DNA of 40,904 bases from NCBI GenBank assembly GCA_946186895.1, contig CAMHOW010000019.1, positions 1 to 40,904 on the forward strand, given 5' to 3'. The number at the start of each line of letters is the position of its first letter. The first letter of the stretch is position 1. Origin of the DNA: an uncultured Fibrobacter sp. Its GTDB lineage: Bacteria; Fibrobacterota; Fibrobacteria; Fibrobacterales; Fibrobacteraceae. Both the position numbers and the translations under genes were made by a program. The notes under the pieces are model-generated. The model saw only the letters and a list, made by a program, of their open reading frames with translations, did no database searches and was not told the origin of the DNA. Positions 22,112 to 29,221 of this stretch are shown here, piece by piece.

Positions 22112-22146
22112 GCTCCCTCACGTACGCTTTAGTACGCTACGGGAGC
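22112..22146. repeat. Long imperfect inverted repeat after lysA
   Basis: GCTCCC (22112-22117) and CGTAC (22121-22125) pair with GTACG (22132-22136) and GGGAGC (22141-22146). There is no T-tract, so this is a 3' hairpin, processing site or dispersed palindrome rather than a standard terminator. No other element is seen in 22090-22195. Confidence 0.5.
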
Positions 22147-22201
22147 TCGTGCCTTGTCCTGCTTGTTTCTAACTCAATAAAATTTAAGAAGGAATTTGCG
22201 A

Positions 22202-23239
22202 TTGTTTCAAGAAGAGACTATCCATAATTTGTTGCGACAGGGCCAGGCACAGGGCGTCTTCAGCAAGGCTGTGGCAGGGTTCGTTTTACCTAATGGTTCC
22301 TATCATATCGCCACGCTGGATACTAGTGCGGACACCATCTTCGACATCGCTTCGCTGACCAAGGTCTGCCCCACCTCGACTCTTGCCCTCTGCGCCATTC
22401 TGCAGGGCAAGCTTGACGTAGACACCAAGGTCACAGACTTCATTCCGGAACTGCATACCAATTACCGGGACGACATCCGCATTTTCCACCTGCTGACCCA
22501 CAGCCTGGACTACCGGGTGCCCATGAAGACCCTCCGCACGCTCCCGCCCGAAGGGATTCTCGAAGCCCTGTACAGCTACCAGTTCCAGATTGCGCCGGGC
22601 AAGGCCTTCAACTACGGGAACCCAGCCAGTGTGCTTCTCGGGATCGTACTGAACCGCCTCACAGGCAAGTCTCTACAAGAGCTCGGCCGCGAAACCTTCT
22701 TTGCCCCTCTCGGCATGGAACGCTCCGGCTGGGACCCGCTGGAACGGTTCCCCAAAGAACAGATCATGCCTACAGAAGAATGCGCATTCCGGGGCCGCAC
22801 CATCCAGGGCGAAATCCACGACGAGAGCGCCTGGGTCTTACGGAAGCTTTTCCCGGTGGGTTCCGCCGGCATGTTCAGCACCGTGCCTGACCTGCTCCGC
22901 TTTGTAAAGATGGTGCTGAACGACGGTGTCTACGAAGGCAAACGCATCGCCCCAGCGGGGCTCCTGGGCATGGTCAGCCAGAACGCCTTCGCCCCCGAAG
23001 TAGGCGCCGAGACGGCCCTAGGCTGGGAACTAAACGCCGAGCGTTTCATGGGCAAGTGCCGCTCCCCTCGAACATTCGGCAAAACCGGCTTCACCGGAGC
23101 GAGCATCGTGGCCGACCCCGAACGGGGAGCCGCAGCGGTTCTGCTCAGCAACTTCACCTGGCCCCACCGGGAGCCAAGCGCCGACCGCATCAACCAGTTC
23201 AGGGCGGCCCTTTCAGACTTGTTCTTCTCGCAAGTCTAG
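22202..23239 (+). CDS. Serine beta-lactamase-like hydrolase (class C/PBP4* family), TTG start
   Basis: A 345-aa protein with beta-lactamase-family motifs, numbered from a TTG two codons upstream (22196): S53-L-T-K56 (catalytic SxxK), Y140-G-N142 and K296-T-G298. No signal peptide is apparent, so a cytoplasmic esterase or peptidase role is as likely as cell-wall action. No ATG lies near the start. The TTG at 22202 has AAGGA at 8-nt spacing, better than the TTG at 22196. The family includes esterases, D-amino-acid peptidases and beta-lactamases, and substrate cannot be told from sequence. It ends shortly before the tRNA terminator on the opposite strand. Confidence 0.78.
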   Translation: MFQEETIHNLLRQGQAQGVFSKAVAGFVLPNGSYHIATLDTSADTIFDIASLTKVCPTSTLALCAILQGKLDVDTKVTDFIPELHTNYRDDIRIFHLLTHSLDYRVPMKTLRTLPPEGILEALYSYQFQIAPGKAFNYGNPASVLLGIVLNRLTGKSLQELGRETFFAPLGMERSGWDPLERFPKEQIMPTEECAFRGRTIQGEIHDESAWVLRKLFPVGSAGMFSTVPDLLRFVKMVLNDGVYEGKRIAPAGLLGMVSQNAFAPEVGAETALGWELNAERFMGKCRSPRTFGKTGFTGASIVADPERGAAAVLLSNFTWPHREPSADRINQFRAALSDLFFSQV

Positions 23240-23260
23240 CCCCAGCATCTTTCACAAGCC

Positions 23261-23295
23261 AAAAACAAAAAGACCCTGCCGAAGCAAGGTCTTTT
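23261..23295 (-). terminator. UUCG-loop terminator of tRNA-Val
   Basis: On the minus strand, an AAAAGACCTTGC arm and a GCAGGGTCTTTT arm close on a TTCG tetraloop, followed by T-rich sequence. Its symmetry could also stop the convergent hydrolase transcript. Confidence 0.8.
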
Positions 23296-23298
23296 GAG

Positions 23299-23373
23299 TG
23301 GACGGTACTGGATTTGAACCAGTGACCTCTGCCGTGTGAAAGCAGCGCTCTAAACCAACTGAGCTAACCGTCC
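23299..23373 (-). tRNA. tRNA-Val (anticodon CAC)
   Basis: A 75-nt cloverleaf on the minus strand. Acceptor GGACGGT pairs with ACCGTCC; D-arm GCTC/GAGC with AGTTGGTTTA; anticodon stem CTGCT/GGCAG (one wobble) with loop TTCACAC, giving anticodon CAC for GUG; T-arm ACTGG/CCAGT with loop TTCAAAT; discriminator A. The 3' CCA is not encoded. A consensus promoter lies upstream and a UUCG-loop terminator downstream. Confidence 0.93.
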
Positions 23374-23386
23374 AAAGGTGCGAGCA

Positions 23387-23415
23387 AATATATAAAACGC
23401 CTCGGGCCTTGTCAA
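23387..23415 (-). promoter_or_regulatory. Promoter of tRNA-Val
   Basis: On the minus strand, TTGACA (23415-23410), 17-nt spacer, TATATT (23392-23387). Transcription would start a few bases before the tRNA 5' end. Confidence 0.8.
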
Positions 23416-23427
23416 GGGGGCTTTGCC

Positions 23428-23892
23428 TTACAAGTACTTGTCCTCGGCGCCACGGAGTATGGTCAAGAACTCCGCCGGAGTCTTGGCGGCAATCAGCTCC
23501 TTGCGCACGTTACCGTCGGCCAAAAGACGGCTCACAGAAGACAGGGCCTTGAGGTGCGGTCCGACAGTATTACCAGGGCTCACAATAAGGATCAGCAGGT
23601 AGACAGGCTCCCCGTCGAAGGACTCAAAATCCAAGCCCTTCTCGACAGTGGCGGCCACCATGCACATGCGGTCCACGTAATCAATCTTTGCATGGGGCAC
23701 GGCAAGTCCGCAACCGATACCCGTGGAGCGGGTCTTCTCGCGGTTCCACACAGCCTCGAAAATTTCGTCGCGATGTTCCAGCTTATAGGCGCTGCAAAGA
23801 GTATCCACCAGTTCGTTCAGAATGGCTTCCTTGGTTTCGCAAGGAGAATTGATCAAAATGCAATTATCTACAAACCGTTCAGAAAGACGCAT
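23428..23892 (-). CDS. PTS EIIA-like protein (PtsN/EIIA-Fru family)
   Basis: A 154-aa cytoplasmic EIIA domain of the fructose/nitrogen-PTS type. The phosphorylatable His is in GLAVPHAKI (H67), preceded by NREKTRSTGIG, the usual context. It stands alone with no transporter EIIB/EIIC nearby, as with regulatory PtsN-type proteins that sense phosphorylation state rather than move sugar. It lies downstream of aroD on the same strand, with 82 nt between. ptsN is a reasonable name, but the exact subfamily is not settled. Confidence 0.83.
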   Translation of the reverse strand: MRLSERFVDNCILINSPCETKEAILNELVDTLCSAYKLEHRDEIFEAVWNREKTRSTGIGCGLAVPHAKIDYVDRMCMVAATVEKGLDFESFDGEPVYLLILIVSPGNTVGPHLKALSSVSRLLADGNVRKELIAAKTPAEFLTILRGAEDKYL

Positions 23893-23974
23893 ATCGTTAT
23901 CCTCTATGTACCAGATAGATATTTAGAAAATTTAGGCCGCTTTTTGCCAAAAAATAAGGATAAAAAAAGGAAAA

Positions 23975-24742
23975 CTATTGATTATTGGCCAAAAAAGCGG
24001 AAATTTCAAACCTGGAATGGAATTCCAGCAGCTTTTCCATGGCACGGGCCATGACAGGAACCTGGATTTGACCGGGGGCAGCCACATGACCTATGGCCCC
24101 GTATGTCAGGTTCGCCCCTTCCTTCAAGGACCAGACCCGGCTGACCCGTCCAAAATCTCCCATGCCAAAGGCGGCGAACAGTTCAAAGTCGTCGGAATTT
24201 TCATGGGCAAAGTCATACAGGCGGTCATCGTCGTCTTCGGCGGTACACATAGCCGCAATCTTCAACCCACGGGCACCCAGGCGGGAAACATCACGGGCAA
24301 AGTCCCGCAGTTCCATGGCAGTGGGAACTCGTGAAAAATTATGCTGTGAAACAAGAATGTTCACATCCCGATTTTCTGCCAAGTCAGACAGCCTTTCATA
24401 GCTATAGAGGCAGTCCTGTTCCAAATCCAGCCATTCCGGCACCTGATCGGCTTCAAGAATATCCTTCCACAGAGGCAGGCGCTCGTTTGCCCGGCTATCC
24501 TGGAAGGCGCCACCATCCCGCTTGAGGCGGATAGTGCCTATCTGCAAGGCGTGGGGGGCAAGCTTTCGAACCCGCGCCGAAAGGTCTTTCCAGCAAGAGG
24601 GCTCAAAAAAATCGTACCGTATTTCTAGCGCAGAACAGGCTTGCAAGTCCAGAAATACAGGGTGCATAGCGTCCGACTCAATGGCGGACAGCACTTCCGG
24701 ATCAATAAGTCCAGCCAAATACTTCTGTTTCTTGCCAAACAT
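23975..24742 (-). CDS. aroD: Type I 3-dehydroquinate dehydratase
   Basis: A 255-aa shikimate-pathway enzyme that removes water from 3-dehydroquinate through a Schiff-base lysine. Visible are EIRYDFFE (40-47), the catalytic His in LVSQHNF (H134), the Schiff-base Lys in GLKIAAMC (K161) and a C-terminal APGQIQV loop. Length fits type I. It is divergent from clpP. Overall similarity to typical AroD is moderate, with several unusual residues around the motifs. Confidence 0.8.
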   Translation of the reverse strand: MFGKKQKYLAGLIDPEVLSAIESDAMHPVFLDLQACSALEIRYDFFEPSCWKDLSARVRKLAPHALQIGTIRLKRDGGAFQDSRANERLPLWKDILEADQVPEWLDLEQDCLYSYERLSDLAENRDVNILVSQHNFSRVPTAMELRDFARDVSRLGARGLKIAAMCTAEDDDDRLYDFAHENSDDFELFAAFGMGDFGRVSRVWSLKEGANLTYGAIGHVAAPGQIQVPVMARAMEKLLEFHSRFEISAFLANNQ

Positions 24743-24811
24743 GACACAAAAATAGCAAAAATGTCATTCCCATTTTTCTAAATTTTATATGTAAATATAA
24801 AGGATACCCCT

Positions 24812-25393
24812 ATGGCAGAATGCAACGAAAAAAAAGAACAGGCAACCCCCGATTTTTTGAAGAAGGCTGAGGAATTCCTTACCTCCAAGCGCAGAATTTT
24901 CCTGTGGGGCGGCGTCGATGACGAAAGCGCCGAACGTATCGTGAAGGAACTCCTGTACCTGGATTCCCTGAACCACGAAGACATCATTTTCTTCATCAAC
25001 AGCCCGGGTGGAGTTATCAGCAGTGGCCTTGCCATTTACGATGCCATGAACGCCATCAAGAGCGATGTGGTTACCGTATGTTGCGGACAGGCAGCCTCCA
25101 TGGGTGCCGTTCTCCTAACCTCTGGCGCCAAGGGCAAGCGCTATGCCTGGCCTAACGCCCGCATCATGATCCACCAGCCACTCATCCACGGCGAAATCGT
25201 CGCCCCTGCAAGCGACATCCAGATTCAAGCCGAAGAGATGCTCCGCATCCGTAACATCACCGGCAAGATCCTTGCCGAAACCACGGGACACACCCAAGAA
25301 GAAATCGACAAGGACACCGAGCGCGATAACTTCATGAGTGCCGATGAGGCCAAGGCATACGGCCTGGTCGACAAGGTCGAGAGCCTAGTATAA
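24812..25393 (+). CDS. clpP: ATP-dependent Clp protease proteolytic subunit
   Basis: A 193-aa ClpP, the barrel protease of ClpAP/ClpXP. The catalytic triad is visible: S96 in CGQAASMGA, H121 in IMIHQP, and D172 in ERDNFMSADEA. The oxyanion segment FINSPGG is present. AAAGGA precedes the ATG. Its stop overlaps the ftsY start by one base (TAATG), so the two are translationally coupled. No clpX or clpA is in the window. It starts an apparently six-gene operon. Confidence 0.92.
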   Translation: MAECNEKKEQATPDFLKKAEEFLTSKRRIFLWGGVDDESAERIVKELLYLDSLNHEDIIFFINSPGGVISSGLAIYDAMNAIKSDVVTVCCGQAASMGAVLLTSGAKGKRYAWPNARIMIHQPLIHGEIVAPASDIQIQAEEMLRIRNITGKILAETTGHTQEEIDKDTERDNFMSADEAKAYGLVDKVESLV

Positions 25394-26316
25394 TGGGACT
25401 GTTTTCGGCCATCAAGAGCGGCCTTGCCAAGACCCGAGACGCCCTCATGGGCGAGCTCAAGGGAATTGTCGGCGCCGGTAAAATCACCGATGAAACCCTA
25501 GAAGAGCTTGAAGAACACCTGATCAAGGCGGATGTAGGCGTCGAAGCGGCGTTCCTTTTGACCGACGCCCTGCGTGAGCAGGCCCTTGGCAAATCGCTTA
25601 CGACAGAACAGGTTCTCGACATTATGCGCAGCGAGGCGGAGCGCCTTCTCAAAGATCCTCCCCCCTTCGAACTCAAGAACAAGCCTCACGTGATTCTGGT
25701 CATCGGCGTAAACGGTGCCGGAAAGACGACCACCATCGGAAAGCTTGCCGCCCGCCTCAAGGACGAGGGCAAAAAGGTGATGATCGCCGCCTGCGACACC
25801 TTCCGTGCAGCAGCCATCGACCAGCTGGAAACCTGGGCAGAGCGCTCCGGTGCCGAATTCGTGAAGCACCAAGAGGGTTCCGACCCGGCAGCCGTAGCTT
25901 TTGACGCCTGCAATGCGGCAGTGGCCCGCGACTGCGACGTGGTGCTCATCGATACCGCCGGCCGCCTGCACAACAAGGACTACCTGATGGAAGAGCTCAA
26001 GAAGATAGTCCGCGTCATCAAGAAGGTGAACCCCGACATGCCCCACGACATGTGGCTGGTCATCGACGGCAACACAGGTCAGAACACCATCAACCAGACT
26101 AAAATTTTCAACCAGAGTTTTCCGCTTACCGGTCTGGTGGTCACCAAGCTCGACGGTACCGCCCGTGGTGGCGCAGTACTTTCGATAGCAAGCTCGCTCC
26201 AGATTCCTATCCGCTGGATTGGCATGGGCGAACGCATCGACCAGCTGGTGCCCTTCAGCAAGGCCGAATACGTAGAAGGCCTTTTCGAGAACGCCCTGGA
26301 AGAAGAGGCCAAATAG
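25393..26316 (+). CDS. ftsY: Signal recognition particle receptor
   Basis: A 307-aa FtsY NG-domain GTPase that docks SRP-ribosome complexes at the membrane. The N-domain helices cover about 1-90. The G-domain has GVNGAGKT (105-112), DTFRAAA (135-141), DTAGRLHN (187-194) and [10 protein letters not shown] (251-260), then [12 protein letters not shown]. The acidic A domain found in E. coli is absent, as in many other bacteria. The start codon overlaps the clpP stop. Six nt after its stop, a small lipoprotein gene follows in the same operon. Confidence 0.95.
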   Translation: MGLFSAIKSGLAKTRDALMGELKGIVGAGKITDETLEELEEHLIKADVGVEAAFLLTDALREQALGKSLTTEQVLDIMRSEAERLLKDPPPFELKNKPHVILVIGVNGAGKTTTIGKLAARLKDEGKKVMIAACDTFRAAAIDQLETWAERSGAEFVKHQEGSDPAAVAFDACNAAVARDCDVVLIDTAGRLHNKDYLMEELKKIVRVIKKVNPDMPHDMWLVIDGNTGQNTINQTKIFNQSFPLTGLVVTKLDGTARGGAVLSIASSLQIPIRWIGMGERIDQLVPFSKAEYVEGLFENALEEEAK

Positions 26317-26322
26317 GCTATC

Positions 26323-26682
26323 ATGGCTAGCGGCAATCGCATCTTCCTGATTATTGCACTTGCGGTATTGATGTGCCTGCAGGCAGGTTGCGAAAAGAAA
26401 AGCCCCACTCTCGACGAGAGATTCGTAAACACCTATACTGAACTGCTCATTGCCGAACAGATGTACGGCAAGGATTCTCCCACGGCACGCCTCAAGCGTA
26501 AAAAGATTCTGAGCGACGCGGGTTACAATAGGGAGCAGTTCCTCAAAAAAGCAGACGAAATCCTTGACGACAGGGATATGTGGGTTCCCTTCCAGAAAGC
26601 GGTCATTGAACGGCTGGATTCCCTGATAGAGCAGGGCAGCAGAAAGAATAAACCGCCCAGCCGTAGACGTGGGGAGGACTAG
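26323..26682 (+). CDS. Small lipoprotein, DUF4296-like
   Basis: A 119-aa protein with a lipoprotein signal ending LQAGC (C23). The mature part is short, helical and charged: NTYTELLIAEQMYG, then KRKKILSDAGYNREQF. It resembles the DUF4296 lipoproteins described in Bacteroidota, but this match is from memory. The C-terminus is basic (RKNKPPSRRR). It lies 6 nt after ftsY and 3 nt before a thioredoxin-like gene. Its role is unknown. Confidence 0.65.
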   Translation: MASGNRIFLIIALAVLMCLQAGCEKKSPTLDERFVNTYTELLIAEQMYGKDSPTARLKRKKILSDAGYNREQFLKKADEILDDRDMWVPFQKAVIERLDSLIEQGSRKNKPPSRRRGED

Positions 26683-26685
26683 GCC

Positions 26686-27183
26686 ATGCGACCTGCCCTC
26701 GCCTTTTTCATTTTGTGCACCGCACTCTTGTCGGGCATCGTTTTTGCCGCACCAAATTCCGGCAAGGCTCCAGTTATCCCCCAGTCGCTAGTCAAATGGA
26801 TGGACTATAGCACCGCCCTGGAAAAGGCAAAGAAAGAGCCCAAGCTCATCTTTGTAGACATGTATGCCGACTGGTGCATCCCCTGCCGCGTCATGGACAA
26901 GAACGTCTACATGAACCCCACGGTAGCATCTATACTGAACAAGAAATTCTACCCCGTAAAACTGGACGTAGATTCCGAAAGTCCCATTGTATGCGACGGG
27001 CAGAAAGCTACCGCCAAGAAATGCTTTACGGATGTATGGGAACTGAATGTCCTTCCGTCATTTGTTTTGATTGCGCCCAAGGGACTTTCTATATTGACGG
27101 TAGCAGATTCCATGTCGCCCCAGGAAATGCAGATGCTGCTGGACAAGTTCCTGGAAAAAGAAAAAGAGTGGATTGAACGATGA
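26686..27183 (+). CDS. Exported thioredoxin-fold protein
   Basis: A 165-aa protein with a signal peptide (about 1-21, ending VFA). The thioredoxin fold has active site ADWCIPC (C64, C67) and cis-Pro region NVLPSFVLI. An insertion with two extra Cys (VCDGQKATAKKC, near 100) may form a second disulfide. It likely acts as a periplasmic disulfide reductase or isomerase, similar to DsbD C-terminal-like and SoxW-type proteins. It overlaps the glycosyltransferase gene by 4 nt (ATGA). Confidence 0.8.
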   Translation: MRPALAFFILCTALLSGIVFAAPNSGKAPVIPQSLVKWMDYSTALEKAKKEPKLIFVDMYADWCIPCRVMDKNVYMNPTVASILNKKFYPVKLDVDSESPIVCDGQKATAKKCFTDVWELNVLPSFVLIAPKGLSILTVADSMSPQEMQMLLDKFLEKEKEWIER

Positions 27184-28334
27184 ACGAGCAGATTCTTTTC
27201 TATTTGCAAATATCCTTCTGGATTCTGCTGTTCCTTTTCATCCACTGCTACGTATTGTTCCCCATTACGCTGCCCTTCATCAGCGAGATTTTCAAGAGGA
27301 CAGGCCGTAAAGACGACAACAACGAAAACCTGCCCTCCGTCTCCATCTTGATTTCTGCCTATAACGAGGAATCCGTTATCGAGCGCAAAATCCAGAATTT
27401 GCTAGAACTGGATTACCCAAAAGAAAAACTGGAAATCCTCATTGGCGACGACGGCTCCGCCGACAAGACCGCCGAAATCGTAGAACGCTACAAGGACCAG
27501 GGCGTCACCCTCATCAAGGCTCCCCAAAACGCCGGCAAGGCCGCCATGCTGAACAGGTTGCAAAAACAGGCCTCCGGCGAGATTTTGCTTTTCTGCGACG
27601 CCAACACCATGCTGTTTCCCAATGTGGTCCGCAAACTCACGGACCCGTTCAAGGACAAGAAAATCGGGTGCGCCTGCGGCCACCTGATTCTCACCGACAA
27701 GAGCGGCTCCGAACTGGGCCGTGGCGAAAGCGCCTACTGGGACTTGGAATCAGAAATCAAGAAGTTCGAAGGCATGATGGACCTGCTCATCGGCGGTAAC
27801 GGAGCCCTATACGCCATCCGCAAGGAGCTGTACACGGACCTGCCCACCAAGAAGAGCATAATGGACGACTTCTTCGTCACAACGAAAATTTTGCAGAAGG
27901 GCTATTACTGCACGTTCATTGCCAGTGCCATAGGTGCAGAGCAGACCTCCAAGGAAACCGCCGGCGAGTTCCGCAGAAAGGTCCGCATCGGCCGCGCCAA
28001 CTTCAACTACATGCTTTCCTACCTTCCGCTGCTCAATCCGTTTAGGCCCCTGCGTTGCTACCTGTTTATGTCCCACAAGGTTCTTCGCTGGTTCTCTCCC
28101 CATATCATGATTTTGCTTTTGCTTGTGAACGTTCCCCTGGCATGGTATTACGCTCCTTACCGGATTTCCCTGGGAATCCTGCTGGCATTTTTGCTGGCAG
28201 GGCTGTTCAAAATCATCCCCGGAGCCTACTACTTCTTGTCCATGAACATGGCCATGCTCAAGGGATTCTTCCTTTCGTTCGGCAGGGAAAAATCCGGCGG
28301 TTGGGCCCGCGAAGCCCGTAGTGACGAAGAATGA
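27180..28334 (+). CDS. Membrane-anchored GT2 family glycosyltransferase
   Basis: A 384-aa GT2 (GT-A fold) enzyme. An N-terminal membrane segment (about 8-35) is followed by the cytosolic catalytic domain with VSILISAYNEE (54-64), GDDGS (D90/D91), the metal-binding FCDANT (D140), the acceptor-site DD (229-230), and RRKVRIGRAN (265-274) in place of the usual QxxRW. Two or three C-terminal membrane segments follow, about 305-360. This is the form of processive or lipid-linked GT2 enzymes such as those of exopolysaccharide synthesis. The sugar donor and acceptor are unknown. It overlaps both neighbours by 4 nt. Confidence 0.85.
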   Translation: MNEQILFYLQISFWILLFLFIHCYVLFPITLPFISEIFKRTGRKDDNNENLPSVSILISAYNEESVIERKIQNLLELDYPKEKLEILIGDDGSADKTAEIVERYKDQGVTLIKAPQNAGKAAMLNRLQKQASGEILLFCDANTMLFPNVVRKLTDPFKDKKIGCACGHLILTDKSGSELGRGESAYWDLESEIKKFEGMMDLLIGGNGALYAIRKELYTDLPTKKSIMDDFFVTTKILQKGYYCTFIASAIGAEQTSKETAGEFRRKVRIGRANFNYMLSYLPLLNPFRPLRCYLFMSHKVLRWFSPHIMILLLLVNVPLAWYYAPYRISLGILLAFLLAGLFKIIPGAYYFLSMNMAMLKGFFLSFGREKSGGWAREARSDEE

Positions 28335-29221
28335 AAAAACTGCGCGCCATCTTGATGCCTATCGCAATCCTGCTTGGGATTCTTTTCCCGCAGGCCCATG
28401 TGCTTTCTCCCCTGATGCCATTTCTCATCGGCATCATGATGTTTCTCACCTTCGTGACGAAAATCCCGCCGCAAACCCACGGCTATACATTCAAGATTGA
28501 GATTCGGGCCTTTATCGTAAGCCTGATTCTCATCGGAGTTTTGTGGGCGGCGGTCACGGCCTTCGGGCTCCCGCGAGAAGTGCTTCTAGGAGGCGCCATC
28601 ATCGCACTGTGCCCGCCTGCAAATGCGGCGCCGGCCATGGCCAAGATGCTGGGCGGCTCGGCATCCCTCGCCCTAAAAATTTTCTTGAGCGGAAACCTAA
28701 TCGCCTGCTTCTCTATCCCGCTGATTTTTGGCTACCTGACCGGCGCCGAAGCAAGCCTTTCCGAAATCGCCATGAAGATTTTCAATTCCATCCAGCCCAT
28801 CATCAGCATCCCGCTGGCCTTTGCGCTTGGGCTTAGGGCCTTTTACCCGGAACTTGCCGACAAGGCGTCAAAGTTCCAGAAGTACACCATGGTGGTATGG
28901 ACCTTCTCCGTGTTCGTCATTTTATCCAAGGCCAGTTTCGACATCCGCGAAATGGGTTTCTGGGATTTATGGAATAGCGGAAAACTCCCCTGGATGGGGG
29001 GAATCTCCTTGGTACTTTGCATTTTGCTGTTCTGGCTGGGTTGGTTCTGCGAAAGGAACCGCAGACCTATCGAAGGCTCCCAGAGCATGGGTCAAAAGAA
29101 CACCACGCTGGTCATCTGGATTTCTGCGCTATACGCAGGCCCGGTGGTGGCGCTTGCCCCCACCTGCTACGTCGTCTGGCAGAATCTGGTGCTCAGCTGG
29201 ATGAGCCGGAAAAAGTCCTAG
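28331..29221 (+). CDS. Bile acid:sodium symporter (BASS/SBF) family transporter
   Basis: A 296-aa polytopic inner-membrane protein with about eight to ten hydrophobic segments. LCPPANAAPAMAKMLGG (residues ~97-113) matches the SBF family ion-binding crossover region, and SQSMGQKNTTLVIW (near 253-266) matches the second conserved G-x-QN element. Family members move bile acids, pantoate, keto acids or arsenite with Na+; the substrate here is unknown. It overlaps the preceding GT2 gene by 4 nt and ends the operon. Its stop overlaps the end of the convergent InlB-repeat gene by 4 nt. Confidence 0.75.
   Translation: MKKLRAILMPIAILLGILFPQAHVLSPLMPFLIGIMMFLTFVTKIPPQTHGYTFKIEIRAFIVSLILIGVLWAAVTAFGLPREVLLGGAIIALCPPANAAPAMAKMLGGSASLALKIFLSGNLIACFSIPLIFGYLTGAEASLSEIAMKIFNSIQPIISIPLAFALGLRAFYPELADKASKFQKYTMVVWTFSVFVILSKASFDIREMGFWDLWNSGKLPWMGGISLVLCILLFWLGWFCERNRRPIEGSQSMGQKNTTLVIWISALYAGPVVALAPTCYVVWQNLVLSWMSRKKS

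Noticed and set aside
23937..23999. Inverted repeat CCGCTTTTT...AAAAAGCGG around the aroD stop as a transposon boundary
   Set aside because: The arms are short and T/A-rich, no transposase is near, and a terminator-like role for aroD is simpler.
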